This document shows positions 7,550 to 17,069 of a stretch of DNA of 64,000 nucleotides, piece after piece. Origin of the DNA: Rhodococcus sp. HNM0563 (GTDB taxonomy: Bacteria > Actinomycetota > Actinomycetes > Mycobacteriales > Mycobacteriaceae); assembly GCF_012726195.1 (NCBI RefSeq), contig NZ_JAASAF010000001.1, forward strand, positions 496,001 to 560,000, given 5' to 3'. Position numbers and translations under genes: made by a program. Position 1 is the stretch's first letter; each line of letters begins with the position of its first letter. The notes beneath the pieces were generated by a model, which saw only the letters and a list, made by a program, of their open reading frames with translations, was not told where the DNA came from and did no database searches.

Positions 7550-8625
7550 GTCGGGTCGTTGTCGAGGCCGACGGCGGTTCGCGCGGAAATCCTGGACCGG
7601 CAGGCTACGGTGCCGTCGTCTTCGACTCCGAGCACCGGACCGTGCTGGCCGAACGCAAGGCGAGCATCGGACGCGCCACCAACAACGTCGCGGAGTACCG
7701 AGGATTGATCGCGGGGCTGACCGCAGCGGCCGAGCTCGGTGCCGACGAAGTCGATGTGCGGATGGATTCGAAGCTGGTCGTCGAACAGATGTCGGGTCGC
7801 TGGAAGGTCAAGCATCCCGACATGATCCCGCTTGCGGCGCAGGTGCAGGCCTTGGCGTCGAAGTTCTCGCATGTGAACTACACCTGGATACCCCGCGCGG
7901 AGAACGGTTACGCCGACCGGCTCGCGAACGAAGCCATGGACGCCGCCGCGATCCCGGACACGGGTACGGACAAGGTCGAGGTGCCGAAGGCGCCCGGATG
8001 GACCGGTGCGACCGGCGCTCCGACCCGGATGCTGCTTCTACGCCACGGCCAGACCCCGCTGTCGGTGGAACGCCGCTACTCGGGGCGCGGGAATCCTGAG
8101 CTCACTGAACTGGGTCGCGGCCAGGCGTCGGCGGCCGCGCGCATGCTCGCGGGCCGTGGTGACATCTCCGCAGTGGTGTCGTCGCCGCTCGGACGGGCAC
8201 GCGAGACAGCTGCTGCTGCCGCCGCCGCGTTGAATCTCCCGGTGACCGTGCACGACGGCCTGATCGAGACGGACTTCGGCGAGTGGGAGGGGCTCACCTT
8301 CGCGGAAGCAGCCGAGCGCGACGTCGATGTGCATGAGAAGTGGCTCTCCGACACCTCGGTACGGCCGCCGGGGGGTGAGAGCTTCGATGACGTGCGCATA
8401 CGCATCGCGGGCGTCCGGGCAGACCTGACGGCAGAGCATCCGGGCTCGACCGTGCTCGTGGTCTCGCACGTGACACCGATCAAGACGCTGCTGCAGTTCG
8501 CACTGGATTCCGGTCCGTCGCTGTTGTACCGCCTACATCTGGATCTGGCGTCGTTGAGCATCGCGGAGTTCTATCCGGACGGTGGATCGTCGGTGCGCTT
8601 GGTCAACGACACGTCGTACCTGTGA
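7546..8625 (+). CDS. Bifunctional RNase H / histidine acid phosphatase
   Basis: 359-residue fusion. Residues 1-135 are a type I RNase H with the catalytic acids D9 (EADGGSRGNPG), E50 (NNVAEYRG), D74 (RMDSKLV) and D124 (ENGYADRLA), which cleaves RNA in RNA/DNA hybrids. Residues 160-359 are a histidine phosphatase with LLLRHGQT (H167), SPLGRARETA, ETDFGEWEG and VVSHVTPI; in M. tuberculosis Rv2228c this part acts as an acid phosphatase related to CobC (alpha-ribazole phosphatase). Both domains have all key residues. GTG start overlaps the zinc-ribbon gene. Confidence 0.95.
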   Translation: MSRVVVEADGGSRGNPGPAGYGAVVFDSEHRTVLAERKASIGRATNNVAEYRGLIAGLTAAAELGADEVDVRMDSKLVVEQMSGRWKVKHPDMIPLAAQVQALASKFSHVNYTWIPRAENGYADRLANEAMDAAAIPDTGTDKVEVPKAPGWTGATGAPTRMLLLRHGQTPLSVERRYSGRGNPELTELGRGQASAAARMLAGRGDISAVVSSPLGRARETAAAAAAALNLPVTVHDGLIETDFGEWEGLTFAEAAERDVDVHEKWLSDTSVRPPGGESFDDVRIRIAGVRADLTAEHPGSTVLVVSHVTPIKTLLQFALDSGPSLLYRLHLDLASLSIAEFYPDGGSSVRLVNDTSYL

Positions 8626-8683
8626 CGTCGCGCCGGGCCTGAAAGCCGGGGTTCTCCAGGGCCGGCCCACCCGAGAGCCGAAA

Positions 8684-8726
8684 AGTGGCCGCGCAGGCAT
8701 GTCGGGGGTGTGCCTGCGCGGCCACT
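8684..8726 (+). terminator. Hairpin after the RNase H/phosphatase gene
   Basis: Perfect 16-bp arms beginning AGTGGCCGCGC and ending GCGCGGCCACT surround an 11-nt loop, 58 nt after the stop codon. There is no T tract, which is common for actinobacterial terminators. Confidence 0.7.
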
Positions 8727-8882
8727 CATGAGGTCTATCGGGAACCCGCTCGACTTGTTACACACTTTTCCGAGAATCTTTGTCGTCGGTCCTCGGGCCG
8801 GGGTGTGACGACGTCGTTGTGGCAGGAAGCGGACGAATTCTGCAAAAATGTGTTCATCACGCGAGCCCCGGGAGGAACAGCG

Positions 8883-9398
8883 ATGAGCGGATACCGGATC
8901 GACGCATATGGGCCGCATCCTGCTGCTGCGGTGTCGTTCGCTGCCGCGCCTGCCCCGGAATTCTTCGTGGATCGGCGGCCCTGGTGGAGGCGCCACCCGA
9001 TTCTCACCACCTTGGGGGTGCTGTGGCTCGTCGGGTTCGCGCAGGAGGAACCCGCGGTGGCTACGGTGCTGCTCGTTCTCGTACTGGCCGTGATCGGCGC
9101 GGGAGTCCGTCGTCGTTCCCGAGATGAGCGTCGCAGGGAGGAAGCGGCCATTGTCGCTCGCGCTGATGCGCAGCATCAGGCGTACCTCAGCGGTGATCCT
9201 CGGGGCATCTACGGATTCCCCGCCGAACCTGCGCCCGTGCCGGAGCCGATTCCGTATTACCGTCCCGCTGCCCAACAGCCCTGGGTTGCGCCCTACCCTC
9301 AGCAGCAGCCGTACGCGCCGCGTATGCAACCGTGGTCCGCTCATGCCCATCACGGGCAGTACCGTCGATACCACCACTGGAGCAACAACTCACGCTGA
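8883..9398 (+). CDS. Small membrane protein with proline/glutamine-rich tail (hypothetical)
   Basis: 171 residues, not recognised. A basic stretch (RRPWWRRHP) precedes two closely spaced hydrophobic segments (residues ~40-50 and 55-75), then a charged helix (RRRSRDERRREEAA) and a C-terminal tail rich in Pro, Gln, Tyr and His. GGGAGGAA stands 5 nt upstream of ATG 8883. It is monocistronic between a terminator hairpin and the convergent DUF1697 gene. The tail is typical of low-complexity cytoplasmic regions that bind partners, but no function can be stated. Confidence 0.75.
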   Translation: MSGYRIDAYGPHPAAAVSFAAAPAPEFFVDRRPWWRRHPILTTLGVLWLVGFAQEEPAVATVLLVLVLAVIGAGVRRRSRDERRREEAAIVARADAQHQAYLSGDPRGIYGFPAEPAPVPEPIPYYRPAAQQPWVAPYPQQQPYAPRMQPWSAHAHHGQYRRYHHWSNNSR

Positions 9399-9405
9399 CT
9401 CGACG

Positions 9406-9927
9406 TCACAACAGTTTGCGCACGGTCCGAAGGTTGCGGTTGGTGGTCACCGTCTTGAATCGTGACGCGCCGACCTTCTTTCCGAAGGCGCTACCGATCG
9501 TCTCACCCTTCACGACTTCCCAATAGACGACGCCGTCACCGACAGCGATCTGTTCGACCGCAGGATCCAAGGTGGCGCCGATCCCCGCCAGTTCGTCGAG
9601 CACCGAATCGTCGGCTACGAACACGGCATACGCGTGCCGGCCATCGATGTTCTCGTCGAACGGGTACGCATCGACAACAGCAGCCAGGTACGACTGAGGA
9701 TGGACGAACACGTACGCGTCGTACGCGAAGGTGTCGGAGAGCGCACGTTCGATCCGCGCTTTCAGGTCGGGAGCGGTGCCGTCCGCGTCGAACAGGACAT
9801 TTCCCGAAGCGAGGACTGTCCGGACATTGTCGAAACCGAGGTCGGTGAACAACGCGCCCAGGTCGGCCATCTTGATCCTGACCCCACCGACATTGATCCC
9901 GCGCAGCAGCGCCACAAATCGAGTCAT
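9406..9927 (-). CDS. DUF1697 family protein
   Basis: 173-residue soluble protein of the DUF1697 family. The diagnostic N-terminus MTRFVALLRGINVGG and the following M-A-D-L-G-x-L-F-x-D-L-G-F and VLASGNVLF segments are present, as is the closing NRNLRTVRKLL. Molecular function of the family is unknown. It starts just upstream of, and opposite to, rnpB. A TACGGT hexamer lies 8 nt before the ATG. Confidence 0.92.
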   Translation of the reverse strand: MTRFVALLRGINVGGVRIKMADLGALFTDLGFDNVRTVLASGNVLFDADGTAPDLKARIERALSDTFAYDAYVFVHPQSYLAAVVDAYPFDENIDGRHAYAVFVADDSVLDELAGIGATLDPAVEQIAVGDGVVYWEVVKGETIGSAFGKKVGASRFKTVTTNRNLRTVRKLL

Positions 9928-9967
9928 GCTTTCCGACCGTAGTTCGCGTCGGCGGTGTTCGGCGGGC

Positions 9968-9973
9968 TATTCT
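9968..9973 (+). promoter_or_regulatory. -10 element of rnpB
   Basis: TATTCT ends 6 nt before the first base of the P1 helix of RNase P RNA (9980), the expected spacing for a sigma-A -10 box. Confidence 0.6.
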
Positions 9974-9979
9974 GTTCGC

Positions 9980-10406
<427 letters not shown>

Positions 10407-10433
10407 ACAGCCCCACGTATGGTGATCTGTCGC

Positions 10434-10526
10434 TCACAAGGGGCCGACGACCAGCAGATGTGCCCAGTACGAGGCAGCTTCCGGCCCGATGTACGGAAGA
10501 AGGGTGTCGAAGAGAATGTACGACAT
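10434..10526 (-). CDS. Possible 30-residue hydrophobic small protein
   Basis: Not recognised. ATG at 10526 is preceded by AGGAG with 9 nt spacing, and the 30-codon frame gives a largely hydrophobic peptide beginning MSYILFDTLLPYIG and ending YWAHLLVVGPL, compatible with one short membrane helix. It lies alone on the minus strand in the gap between rnpB and the SPOR-like gene. Coding evidence is limited to the ribosome site and composition. Confidence 0.3.
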   Translation of the reverse strand: MSYILFDTLLPYIGPEAASYWAHLLVVGPL

Positions 10527-10636
10527 GTGCTGCGGCTCCTCATGGATGACGGTCTGTGATGTCGGGCCGACCGTACCAGCCACGCCGGACCGCGTGTAGC
10601 GGCAAAAAGTCGACCCTGTTCGGGCACACTTGAACC

Positions 10637-10816
10637 ATGAGCGATGAGGGCTGGTACTACGACGTGAGCACAGGCAAGGTCAGCCAGGGCAAGGATCCGG
10701 GTGCCCTCAACCGCATGGGTCCGTACCCGGACAAGGACACCGCCGAGCGCGCTCTGCAGATTGCCGCCGAGCGAACCAAAGCGGCCGACAAGGCCGACGA
10801 CGAATGGAACAACTGA
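10637..10816 (+). CDS. Small SPOR-like domain protein
   Basis: 59-residue protein beginning MSDEGWYYDVSTGKV. The pattern GWYYDVxTGKVxQGK...RMGPYPDKDTAERALQIAAERT is the short actinobacterial 'SPOR domain-containing protein' type, in which the usual peptidoglycan-binding SPOR fold is trimmed to one half. It has no signal peptide, so a direct cell-wall role is doubtful. It is followed after 46 nt by the RNB ribonuclease gene and may share its transcript. Confidence 0.8.
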   Translation: MSDEGWYYDVSTGKVSQGKDPGALNRMGPYPDKDTAERALQIAAERTKAADKADDEWNN

Positions 10817-10862
10817 TTCAGCGGCACGCACGACTGCTACGGCGCGCAGGAGAAGTACAACA

Positions 10863-12281
10863 GTGGTGAGAGCACCCTTCGTCGTTGCACCCGCGATCGA
10901 CTTCGCTTCAGTACGTTCCGAATTCGGACTCGACGACGGATATCCGGTGGATGCGCTCGCGGAGGCCCGCGCCGGCACGGACCGGTACGGGGGCGATCGT
11001 GAGGACCGCACCGATCTGCCTCTGGTGACCATCGACCCACCGGGGTCGATGGACTTGGATCAAGCGCTCCACCTGGAACGCACGACCGAGGGCTTCGTCC
11101 TGCACTATGCGATCGCCGACGTGTACGCCGTCGTCGAACTCGGCGGTGCGCTCGAAGCGGAAACCCATCGCCGAGGCCAGACGTTCTACCTACCGGACAG
11201 GTCCGTTCCGCTGCATCCGCGGGAACTATCGGAGGGCACGGCCAGCCTCCTCCCCGACACCGTTCGTCCCGCCGTGCTGTGGCGGATCGAGACGGACGAA
11301 CGCGCTGAGCCCGTGGCAGTCACGGTGCGCCGTGCATCGGTCCGATCCGTCGCGCGACTCGACTACGCAGGCGTGCAACGCGACTTCGATGCCGGGACAC
11401 TGCATCCGTCCATCGCAGCGCTGCCCGAGTTCGGGCGTTTGCGCGCGGCGGCGGCACTCGACAGGGGAGCTATCGAACTGCGCCTGCCCGAACAGGACGT
11501 GGCTCCCCACGGCGACGGGTGGACGCTGACGGTGCAGCCTCGGACAGAGGCCGACGACTGGAACTCTCAGGTGTCGCTGCTGACCGGAATGTGCGCGGCC
11601 GAACTCATGCTCGACGCGAAGGTCGGCCTGCTCCGTACGCTGCCGCCTGCGGACGCGGAGGTTGTCGAGGCGCTTCGGAGAAAAGCATCCGCGTTGGGGG
11701 TGCCGTGGCCCGATGATGTGCCGGTCGGCGCATTCCTCGCAAGCCTCGACGCGAACGAACCCTCGACGCTCGTACTCATGAGCGAGGCTCCGACCCTGTT
11801 GCGCGGTGCGTCGTATACGGCGTTCGACGGTGCGCTGCCCGAGTCGAGTCTGCACGGTGCGATCGGTGCGCCGTATGCGCATGTGACCGCTCCGCTGCGT
11901 CGTCTCTCCGACAGGTACACGACCGAGGTGTGTCTGGCGGTGTCGGCAGGCACACCGGTGCCGTCGCACGTCCGCGATACCCTTCCTGCGCTGCCGAAGA
12001 TCATGTCGGCGTCGGACTCCCTGTCGGGGAAGATCGGGCGCGCCTGCATCGACCTGACCGAGGCCGTCGTGCTCTCACCCCGGGTGGGCGAGCAGTTCGA
12101 GGCGACCGTGCTCGAAGGCGCCACCGACCGGCGCGACGCCGAGGTATTCGTGGCTTCCGAAACCGTCATTGCGCCGTGTGAAGGGCGGCCACGCGAAGGG
12201 GAACGCATCACGGTCCGTCTCATCCGGGCAGACACTGCCGCTCGCGAAGTGAAGTTCGCCTACGATTCCGGCCGAACATGA
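10863..12281 (+). CDS. RNB-domain ribonuclease (RNase II/R family)
   Basis: 472-residue 3'-5' exoribonuclease core. The catalytic acidic cluster is DPPGSMDLDQALH (D58, D64, D66), followed by HYAIADVYAVVE, TFYLPDRSVPLHPRELS and the C-terminal YAHVTAPLRRLSDRY motif that binds the RNA end. N-terminal cold-shock domains and a full S1 domain are missing, as in the compact actinobacterial form. GTG at 10863 is preferred because AGGAG (10848-10852) is 10 nt upstream; GTG 10866 is an alternative. Its stop overlaps the CHAP gene by ATGA. Confidence 0.93.
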   Translation: MVRAPFVVAPAIDFASVRSEFGLDDGYPVDALAEARAGTDRYGGDREDRTDLPLVTIDPPGSMDLDQALHLERTTEGFVLHYAIADVYAVVELGGALEAETHRRGQTFYLPDRSVPLHPRELSEGTASLLPDTVRPAVLWRIETDERAEPVAVTVRRASVRSVARLDYAGVQRDFDAGTLHPSIAALPEFGRLRAAAALDRGAIELRLPEQDVAPHGDGWTLTVQPRTEADDWNSQVSLLTGMCAAELMLDAKVGLLRTLPPADAEVVEALRRKASALGVPWPDDVPVGAFLASLDANEPSTLVLMSEAPTLLRGASYTAFDGALPESSLHGAIGAPYAHVTAPLRRLSDRYTTEVCLAVSAGTPVPSHVRDTLPALPKIMSASDSLSGKIGRACIDLTEAVVLSPRVGEQFEATVLEGATDRRDAEVFVASETVIAPCEGRPREGERITVRLIRADTAAREVKFAYDSGRT

Positions 12282-12883
12282 GTACCGAGACCCGGAGTGC
12301 GGGTAGGGGCAGGCGAGCGACGAGAATGATCGCTGCCGTGGTCGCCTCGGTCGTGCTGTTGTTCGTGGCAGTTGTGTGGTGGTGGGCACCGAGCAGGTAT
12401 CTGCCCTGGGATACCGCGTCGTTCCCCGCAACCGACACCGCCTCGTTGTCGACGGAACAGGTGGCGGTCGTGGATCTGCTCGAAGTCGAGCACCGGACAC
12501 AGCGGCCCGGCACCTTCTTCTCGGAAGGTGTCGAAGAGGAGTGGTGTGCAGACTTCGTCAGCTGGATCATGCGGGAAGCCGGTATGCCGCTGTCGAATCC
12601 GCACTCGGGACACTGGCGGATCCCCGGTGTGTACACGCTGCAGGAGTACTACGAACAGCAGGATCGCTTCGAGCCAGTGGAGTCGGGCTATCGGCCCGAG
12701 GTGGGCGACGTCGTCCTGTATGAGAACACCGCCGGCTTCGGGCAGCACACCAACATCGTCGTCGCGGTCGATGGTGACGAGGCGATCACCGTGGGCGGAA
12801 ACGAGTTCGGCCGAATCCGTGTCCACACCCTCGAGTGGTCGGACGACTCGGCAGTGGTCGGATTCGGCCGGCTCCCGAAATGA
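12278..12883 (+). CDS. Membrane-anchored CHAP-domain protein
   Basis: 201 residues: a basic N-terminus, one membrane anchor or uncleaved signal (MIAAVVASVVLLFVAVVWWW, ~17-36) and an extracytoplasmic CHAP amidase/peptidase domain. The likely catalytic cysteine is in EEEWCADFVSWIM and the histidine in GFGQHTNIVVAVDG, with acidic/asparagine support in ITVGGNEF. Such domains cut peptidoglycan cross-bridges or stem peptides. Start ATG overlaps the ribonuclease stop by ATGA, so expression is coupled to an RNA-degrading enzyme, an unusual pairing. Confidence 0.88.
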   Translation: MSTETRSAGRGRRATRMIAAVVASVVLLFVAVVWWWAPSRYLPWDTASFPATDTASLSTEQVAVVDLLEVEHRTQRPGTFFSEGVEEEWCADFVSWIMREAGMPLSNPHSGHWRIPGVYTLQEYYEQQDRFEPVESGYRPEVGDVVLYENTAGFGQHTNIVVAVDGDEAITVGGNEFGRIRVHTLEWSDDSAVVGFGRLPK

Positions 12884-12890
12884 CGGGGTT

Positions 12891-13853
12891 TCATCGGAAC
12901 AGATCGGTCGCTTCCACAAGATGATGGGTGATGCCGGGTTCGTACGCGGAGTGTCCGGCGTCGTCGACAATGTGCAGCGTCGAGTCGGGCCAGGAGCGAT
13001 GGAGGTCCCATGCACTCGTCGCGGGGCACACCACGTCGTAACGTCCCTGCACGATCACGCCCGGAATGCCGTGCAGGAGATGCGCGTCCCGCAGCAGCTG
13101 TCCTTCGGTGAGGAATCCGCGATGATAGAAGTAGTGGTTCTCGATCCGTGCGAAGGCGAGCGCGAAGCGGGGTTCCGCGGTGTTTGCGACGTGGTCGGGC
13201 TGCGGTAGCAGTGAACTGGTTCCGCCCTCCCATGTCGACCACGCGACCGCTGCGCGCAACGCGACGTCCGGGTCGGGGGAGTGCAGCAGCCGGTGATAGG
13301 TGTCGACCGGGTGTGCCCCCGGTTCGCTGCTTGCCAGGGGTGCGAGGAAGGCTTCCCACAGGTCGGGGAACAGCGCCCCGGCACCACCGTTGTAATACCA
13401 GTCGATCTCGCTGCGGCGCAGCAGGAAGATCCCGCGCAACACCAATTCGGTCACGCGGTCGCGATGACGCTGTGCGTAAGCCAGGGCGAGCGTCGATCCC
13501 CACGATCCACCGAAGACCATCCATCGTTCGATGGACAGGAATGTGCGTAGACGTTCGATGTCGGCGAGCAGATGGTCGGTCGTGTTGACGGACAGGTCGG
13601 CCCCATCGGCGACGTGCGGCCGCGACCGGCCGCAGCCCCGCTGGTCGAACATCACGATCCGGTAGGCGGAAGGGTCGAAGAATCGACGTTGCTGCGGTGA
13701 TGTGCCGCCGCCCGGACCGCCGTGCAGGAACACGACGGGTTTACCGTCCGGATTTCCGCTGACCTCCCAGTACACCTCCTGGTCGTCGCCGACGGCGAGA
13801 AAGCCGTGGTCGTACGGCGCGATCGGAGGGTAGAGCTCGCGTAGGTTTGCCAT
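12891..13853 (-). CDS. pip: Proline iminopeptidase
   Basis: 320-residue alpha/beta-hydrolase that removes N-terminal proline from peptides (peptidase family S33). The oxyanion motif HGGPGGG is at 44-50, FDQRGCGRSRP at 69-79, and the nucleophile elbow GGSWGS puts Ser at 118. The acid is in QGRYDVVCP and the histidine in DDAGHSAYEP. Cytoplasmic, no signal. It is convergent with the CHAP gene (7 bp gap) and immediately downstream of the lipoprotein... gene order on this strand places it first, with the lipoprotein gene stop-to-start gap of 3 bp on its upstream side. Confidence 0.94.
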   Translation of the reverse strand: MANLRELYPPIAPYDHGFLAVGDDQEVYWEVSGNPDGKPVVFLHGGPGGGTSPQQRRFFDPSAYRIVMFDQRGCGRSRPHVADGADLSVNTTDHLLADIERLRTFLSIERWMVFGGSWGSTLALAYAQRHRDRVTELVLRGIFLLRRSEIDWYYNGGAGALFPDLWEAFLAPLASSEPGAHPVDTYHRLLHSPDPDVALRAAVAWSTWEGGTSSLLPQPDHVANTAEPRFALAFARIENHYFYHRGFLTEGQLLRDAHLLHGIPGVIVQGRYDVVCPATSAWDLHRSWPDSTLHIVDDAGHSAYEPGITHHLVEATDLFR

Positions 13854-13856
13854 TAC

Positions 13857-14276
13857 CTAGAACCCGACCAGGGCCGATGCAAGATCGGGAATCTGCAGGG
13901 CCGTCAACGTCTCGTCGCGCACGGATGAGCACTGCTCGGTGGTGATGGTGTCGACGCGTGCGCGATCGCCTGCAAGCGCAATCAGATCGATTCCGTTCGC
14001 TGCGCCCCATTCACCGACGAGGATGTTCAGGCCGCCCTTCCCGACCGAAGGCGTGTAGGTGCGCCAACTCTGCAACTGGCCCTCGATGCGGGTGCACAGG
14101 TCGGCGGCCTGGGCTTCGGTGACGCCCCCCGGTGCCTGTGTGGATTCCGCTACGGAGGGCGCCGCGGTGTTCGACGGCGTCGGATCCGAGGTGGTTCCGG
14201 AGGCGCACGCGCCGAGCAGGCCGATCATGGCTGCAGCTGCGGTAGCAACGACGGGGACGCGTCGGAATCGGGTCAT
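13857..14276 (-). CDS. Small secreted lipoprotein (hypothetical)
   Basis: 139 residues. The signal peptide VVATAAAAMIGLLGAC ends in a lipobox with the lipidated cysteine at residue 24, followed by a Ser/Thr/Pro-rich linker and a ~90-residue domain starting EAQAADLCTRIEGQLQSWRTY with two further cysteines that could form a disulfide. No named family recognised. ATG 14276 is chosen because it directly precedes the signal sequence; the open frame upstream is not coding in character. It is separated by 3 bp from the pip start, so the two are probably cotranscribed. Confidence 0.82.
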   Translation of the reverse strand: MTRFRRVPVVATAAAAMIGLLGACASGTTSDPTPSNTAAPSVAESTQAPGGVTEAQAADLCTRIEGQLQSWRTYTPSVGKGGLNILVGEWGAANGIDLIALAGDRARVDTITTEQCSSVRDETLTALQIPDLASALVGF

Positions 14277-14380
14277 AGGGGGCACCTCGCGGTTCGGTGG
14301 TCGTGGTCGCCGTCGAGTGTGCCATCGAATCGTGAAACGCCGACGAGTGCCCTTTCTCGGACCTGAGATGCGGGCGGACG

Positions 14381-14414
14381 CCTCGGGTCGGGTGGGGGTC
14401 CACCCGACCCGAGG
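14381..14414 (-). terminator. Terminator after panB
   Basis: Perfect 15-bp stem (CCTCGGGTCGGGTGG with its complement) and a 4-nt loop, 79 nt downstream of the panB stop on the minus strand. Confidence 0.8.
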
Positions 14415-14493
14415 GTCTGTCACGACGTGTTCGTCACCTGCATTCGACCGCGGCATCGTCGAAGCCTGCGCTGCCGCGGGTGATGGAGGAACC

Positions 14494-15345
14494 TCAGAAG
14501 GAGTGCTCGGGGCCGGGGAAGCTCCCGCCGGCTACCTCGGAGGCGTATTGTGCTGCGGCATTGCGCAATTCGTCGCCGACAGCCCCGAACTGCTTCACGA
14601 ACTTCGCGGTCTTGCCGCTCGTGTACCCGGCCATGTCCTGCCAGACGAGGACCTGCGCATCGCATTCGTTTCCGGCGCCGATGCCGACGGTGGGAATGGT
14701 CAGCTTACGAGTGACCTGGCCGGCGAGTTCTGCGGGAACCATCTCCATCACGACGGAGAACGCGCCTGCTTCCTGGACGGCGATGGCATCGGCGATGAGT
14801 TGCTCGGCGCCGTCGCCGCGTCCCTGTACTCGGAATCCGCCGAGGGTGTTGACGGATTGCGGGGTGAAGCCGATGTGGGCCTGCACGGGAATGCCTGCCG
14901 CGGTGAGCGCGGCGATCTGGGGTGCAATGCGTTCGCCGCCTTCGAGTTTGACGGCGTGTGCGCCCCCCTCCTTCATGAACCGGATGGCGGTGGCGAGAGC
15001 CTGCTCGGGAGATGCCTCATAGGTACCGAACGGGAGGTCGGCGATCACGAGTGCGTGCGGAGCCCCGCGAACGACGCCGCGGACCAGCGGAAGCAACTCG
15101 CCGACGGTGACCGGCACCGTGGTGTCGTAGCCGTAGACGACGTTGGCCGCAGAATCGCCGACCAGGAGCACCGGGATCCCGGCTTCTTCGAAGATGCGGG
15201 CAGTGGAGTAGTCGTACGCGGTCAGCTCTGCCCAGCGGACACCTTCGGCCTTCATCGCCTGCAGATGGTGGACCCGCGTCTTACGCTTCGGAGTGTCTGC
15301 CGGGGCGGAGCCGCCTCCGTACACGGACGTCATATTTTCCGACAT
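14494..15345 (-). CDS. panB: 3-methyl-2-oxobutanoate hydroxymethyltransferase
   Basis: Transfers a hydroxymethyl group from methylene-tetrahydrofolate to ketoisovalerate, the first step of pantothenate (and coenzyme A) synthesis. 283 residues, normal length. Motifs: [35 protein letters not shown] (Mg-binding Asp), [17 protein letters not shown] and [19 protein letters not shown] with the catalytic Glu/His region. Its product-line precursor ketoisovalerate is shared with IlvE, encoded at 37.6 kb. Monocistronic, divergent from the Hip1-like protease, with its own terminator. Confidence 0.96.
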   Translation of the reverse strand: MSENMTSVYGGGSAPADTPKRKTRVHHLQAMKAEGVRWAELTAYDYSTARIFEEAGIPVLLVGDSAANVVYGYDTTVPVTVGELLPLVRGVVRGAPHALVIADLPFGTYEASPEQALATAIRFMKEGGAHAVKLEGGERIAPQIAALTAAGIPVQAHIGFTPQSVNTLGGFRVQGRGDGAEQLIADAIAVQEAGAFSVVMEMVPAELAGQVTRKLTIPTVGIGAGNECDAQVLVWQDMAGYTSGKTAKFVKQFGAVGDELRNAAAQYASEVAGGSFPGPEHSF

Positions 15346-15518
15346 CGTTGTCTCTTTCTTCCTCGAGGCCCTTCTGAGGGTCCCCGGGCGGGTGATGACA
15401 GTCTCAGTGTGCCACCGGGCTCGGCCACAGCTAACCCTCGGCGGCGGTGGGGTTGGTCACATGAGGACCCACGTGATCACCCCACGAGGCCGGATAGCGG
15501 GCATGGCACGATCCACAG

Positions 15519-17069
15519 GTGCCGGTTTCCGCGCGTGTGCGCCCCCGTCGTCTGTTCGCTGCCCTTCTCGCTGTGAGCGCTCTGGTGCTGGCAGGGTGTG
15601 CCGACACCGCGACAGACGAGCGCGAGCCGTCGACCGTCGCGGTGCCCGAGGAACTGACGCAGTTCTATCGACAGGGCGTCGACTGGGGCGACTGCGGTGG
15701 CTACGGCATCGACGGTCCGCTTCTGGCTCGCAGCGGTGCGCAATGCGGCCGGGTCTCGGTCCCGCTCGACTACGACGCCCCGGACGGACAGACGGTGACC
15801 CTGGCGGTGTCGCGGATCGAGGCGGACGGCGACCGGATCGGATCGCTTCTGGTCAATCCCGGCGGGCCCGGCGCCTCGGGGCTGTCCACCGTGCTCGCCG
15901 CGGCAGGGACCGAACTGGCCGGACGGTTCGACATCGTGGGATTCGATCCGCGCGGCATCGGTTCGTCCGATCCGCAGGTCCGGTGCTTCACCGCCGCGGA
16001 GACCGACGCCGATCGCGCCATCGACGATGGAGATCGAAGTCCGGAAGGAATCGAGGCATCCGAGAAGCGCAACCGCGAGTACGCGCAGCTGTGTGCCGAA
16101 CGCACCGGAGAGGATCTGCTCGCCCATGTCGGCACCGCCGACGTGGTGCGTGACATGGATGTCCTTCGAGGGGTGCTCGGCGACGACGCCCTGAACTTCC
16201 TCGGATATTCGTACGGAACCAGGCTCGGCACCGTCTATGCGGAAACCTTCCCGGACCGGGTGCGCGCGATGGTCCTGGACGGCGCCATCGACCCCGAACA
16301 GGACCCGGTCGAGGAGATAGTGCTGCAGGCCGAGGGGTTCCAGAAGGCGTTCGACGAGTTCGCGGCCGACTGCGCGACCCGCAGCGACTGTCCGCTGGGC
16401 AACGATCCCGCGCAGGCATCGACCCGGTTCCGCGGGCTCGTCGCCCCCTTGATCGAGACGCCCGCCCAGACCACCGATCCGCGCGGCCTGAGCTACCGCG
16501 ACGCGATCACCGGAGTGCAGCAGGGCCTGTATTCGTCCGCGCTGTGGGGGTCGCTGCGCGGTGGCCTGGCCTCCCTCGCCGACGGCAACGGGGACACCCT
16601 GCTTCGCCTTGCCGACCTGTACGAGGGGCGGGAGGAGGACGGCACCTACAGCAACATCAACGACGCGTTCAACGCCGTCCGATGCGTCGATGACCAGCCG
16701 ATCACCGAACGCGCGGTCGCCGGTGAACTCGATACGCGATTCCGGCTGGCGGCACCGTTCCTCGACGATGGCCGCGGAACCGGTGAGGCGCCCCTCGACG
16801 TGTGCGCGTTCTGGCCTGTCCCCGCCACGGGGGAACCGCACACCCCGGTTGTGCCGGGGCTCCCGCCGGTCCTCGTGGTGTCGACGACCGGTGATCCCGC
16901 CACGCCGTACCAGGCGGGGGCGGACCTGGCGCGTCAGCTCGGGGGTGCGCTGGTGACCTTCGACGGAAACCAGCACACTGTTGTGCTGGACGGAAATCCC
17001 TGTGTCGACGACGCTGTGACCAGGTACTTCATCGATCTCGAGGTGCCCGAGACCGATCCTCATTGTTGA
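15519..17069 (+). CDS. Lipoprotein serine protease of the Hip1/CaeA (TAP-like) family
   Basis: 516-residue cell-envelope alpha/beta-hydrolase. A lipobox (LVLAGC) places the lipid cysteine at 27. The oxyanion motif NPGGPGASG, FDPRGIGSSDP and nucleophile elbow LGYSYGTRLG (Ser near 230) are followed by the TAP-like C-terminal domain with STTGDPATPYQAG (Asp) and GNQHTVV (His). Cysteine pairs are present as in exported members. In M. tuberculosis two paralogues (Rv2223c, Rv2224c/Hip1) stand here; Hip1 cleaves GroEL2 at the surface. Only one copy is present in this window. GTG start. Confidence 0.92.
   Translation: MPVSARVRPRRLFAALLAVSALVLAGCADTATDEREPSTVAVPEELTQFYRQGVDWGDCGGYGIDGPLLARSGAQCGRVSVPLDYDAPDGQTVTLAVSRIEADGDRIGSLLVNPGGPGASGLSTVLAAAGTELAGRFDIVGFDPRGIGSSDPQVRCFTAAETDADRAIDDGDRSPEGIEASEKRNREYAQLCAERTGEDLLAHVGTADVVRDMDVLRGVLGDDALNFLGYSYGTRLGTVYAETFPDRVRAMVLDGAIDPEQDPVEEIVLQAEGFQKAFDEFAADCATRSDCPLGNDPAQASTRFRGLVAPLIETPAQTTDPRGLSYRDAITGVQQGLYSSALWGSLRGGLASLADGNGDTLLRLADLYEGREEDGTYSNINDAFNAVRCVDDQPITERAVAGELDTRFRLAAPFLDDGRGTGEAPLDVCAFWPVPATGEPHTPVVPGLPPVLVVSTTGDPATPYQAGADLARQLGGALVTFDGNQHTVVLDGNPCVDDAVTRYFIDLEVPETDPHC

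Noticed and set aside
8685-8882. N-terminal extension of the 171-residue membrane protein
   Set aside because: The in-frame extension begins inside the terminator hairpin; ATG 8883 has a good ribosome site.
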